DNA from: Candidatus Marimicrobium litorale
GTDB lineage: Bacteria > Pseudomonadota > Gammaproteobacteria > Pseudomonadales > Halieaceae
Assembly (NCBI RefSeq): GCF_026262645.1
Contig: NZ_SHNO01000001.1
Location: forward strand, 3,348,001 to 3,412,000
DNA length: 64,000 nucleotides
Reading direction: 5' to 3'
Shown: positions 63,476 to 64,000 of the stretch, one piece after another
Layout of the letters: every line of letters starts with the position of its first letter
Position numbering within the stretch: the first letter of the stretch is position 1
Translations under genes and position numbers: made by a program
The notes under the pieces: model-generated
Database searches by the model: none
What the model was told of the DNA's origin: nothing
Seen by the model: only the letters and a program-made list of their open reading frames with translations

Positions 63476-64000
63476 TTACTTCGGTCCGTTAACATACGGG
63501 GCAATATGACTCAGGTTAGGCACAGATTGTTGCGCGGGATAACCCGTGCTCGAATTGTGACAAACAAAGCAATTCAGGTTACCAGCCGAGCTAGTAGTCC
63601 CGTCCACGCCCGGCGTGAAGGTACCCTGAAATGTTGTTTCCATGACGCTATTAGCCAACCCTATAGACCCACGTTGCTCATCGGGCTCCAGAGTGCCGTC
63701 ATTGTTAAACCAGATTCCGCCCACCATCTGGTAGTTTCGCCAAACCGTCTGAGGATCCGACGCATCTAGCTGAGCAAGATAGCCGTTGTCACCGATAATT
63801 TGTTCATTGAGAGCGCGAATATTGGCGCGATTCTGCTGAGCCTGATTGTCCCCGTCTCGGGTGCCCTGAGGAAATACTCGACATACATTGGTAGAGTCGG
63901 CCAAATAGGGTGGGCTGCCGGTTAGGTCTGTTCTTCCTTGATTAATATAAACATCTTCAGAATTAGTACACTGCGCCGTGCAGTCTAAATCAGTGTCTGA
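63476..64000 (-). CDS. c-type cytochrome-like secreted protein, 5' partial
   Basis: The frame is open to the right edge, so the N-terminus is missing and 174 residues are visible. Near the C-terminus the haem c-binding motif CFVCH occurs, followed by PNLSHIAPYV. Earlier residues (DLDCTAQCTNSED, IWFNNDGTLEPDEQRG) are typical of secreted cytochrome-type or haem-binding proteins of unknown function. A single haem site close to the end is unusual but the full protein may have others. The assignment rests mainly on the CxxCH motif. Confidence 0.6.
   Translation of the reverse strand, partial: SDTDLDCTAQCTNSEDVYINQGRTDLTGSPPYLADSTNVCRVFPQGTRDGDNQAQQNRANIRALNEQIIGDNGYLAQLDASDPQTVWRNYQMVGGIWFNNDGTLEPDEQRGSIGLANSVMETTFQGTFTPGVDGTTSSAGNLNCFVCHNSSTGYPAQQSVPNLSHIAPYVNGPK

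Overview
The window reads as a stretch of chromosome from a free-living aerobic gammaproteobacterium, probably marine and heterotrophic (Halieaceae, Spongiibacteraceae or another Cellvibrionales-like lineage). This is inferred from the gene mix: a Coq4-type quinone protein, a secreted chitin/cellulose-type LPMO, a Baeyer-Villiger-type monooxygenase, a carotenoid oxygenase, a DUF1254/DUF1214 pair, a pectin acetylesterase-like lipoprotein and many PAS hybrid histidine kinases. It could not be checked by database search. Base composition looks intermediate (about half GC by eye, not computed), and somewhat more GC-rich around the phosphate transporter. I found no rRNA, tRNA, CRISPR array, prophage or insertion sequence. 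Both edges cut through genes: an MDR dehydrogenase on the left and a c-type cytochrome-like protein on the right.

Layout. 0-19.5 kb holds mostly single genes: MDR dehydrogenase (partial), Coq4-like protein, membrane-anchored DUF900 hydrolase, LPMO, DedA, a small membrane protein, an exported cyclase-family protein, a CLC channel/transporter, two overlapping secreted hypotheticals, an FKBP isomerase, a molybdopterin oxidoreductase, a secreted hypothetical overlapping an OmpA-like protein, and an MFS transporter. 19.7-35.1 kb is a signalling island: a REC-EAL protein whose EAL domain looks catalytically dead, two hybrid histidine kinases (one with three almost identical tandem PAS domains), a divergent OmpR-type regulator, then a CPT-like kinase, a BVMO-type flavoprotein and an MDR reductase, then two more hybrid kinases with different membrane sensor regions. 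35-45 kb has a small hypothetical/HNH pair, an AmpG-like MFS protein, a candidate iota-type carbonic anhydrase, an alpha/beta hydrolase, an exported methyltransferase, a beta-propeller surface protein and a carotenoid oxygenase.

45-64 kb contains a PhoU-like/Pit phosphate uptake pair, a split DUF1214/DUF1254 pair, a radical-SAM + DUF4130 DNA-repair pair preceded by a perfect LexA-type box, a PepSY-type membrane protein, a pectin acetylesterase-like lipoprotein, MOSC and EamA proteins, a DoxX-family protein, a DUF1080 protein, a PoxB-like TPP enzyme followed by an FMN/Fe-S glutamate-synthase-like protein, and a glutamate-decarboxylase-like PLP enzyme.

The points most worth following up are the SOS-box-controlled radical-SAM/DUF4130 operon, the 381-bp triplicated PAS repeat inside a kinase gene, the degenerate EAL output in the same cluster, the candidate metal-free carbonic anhydrase, and a near-perfect 27-bp palindrome in the gap before the carotenoid oxygenase. 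No wholly new multi-gene system could be demonstrated from sequence alone.
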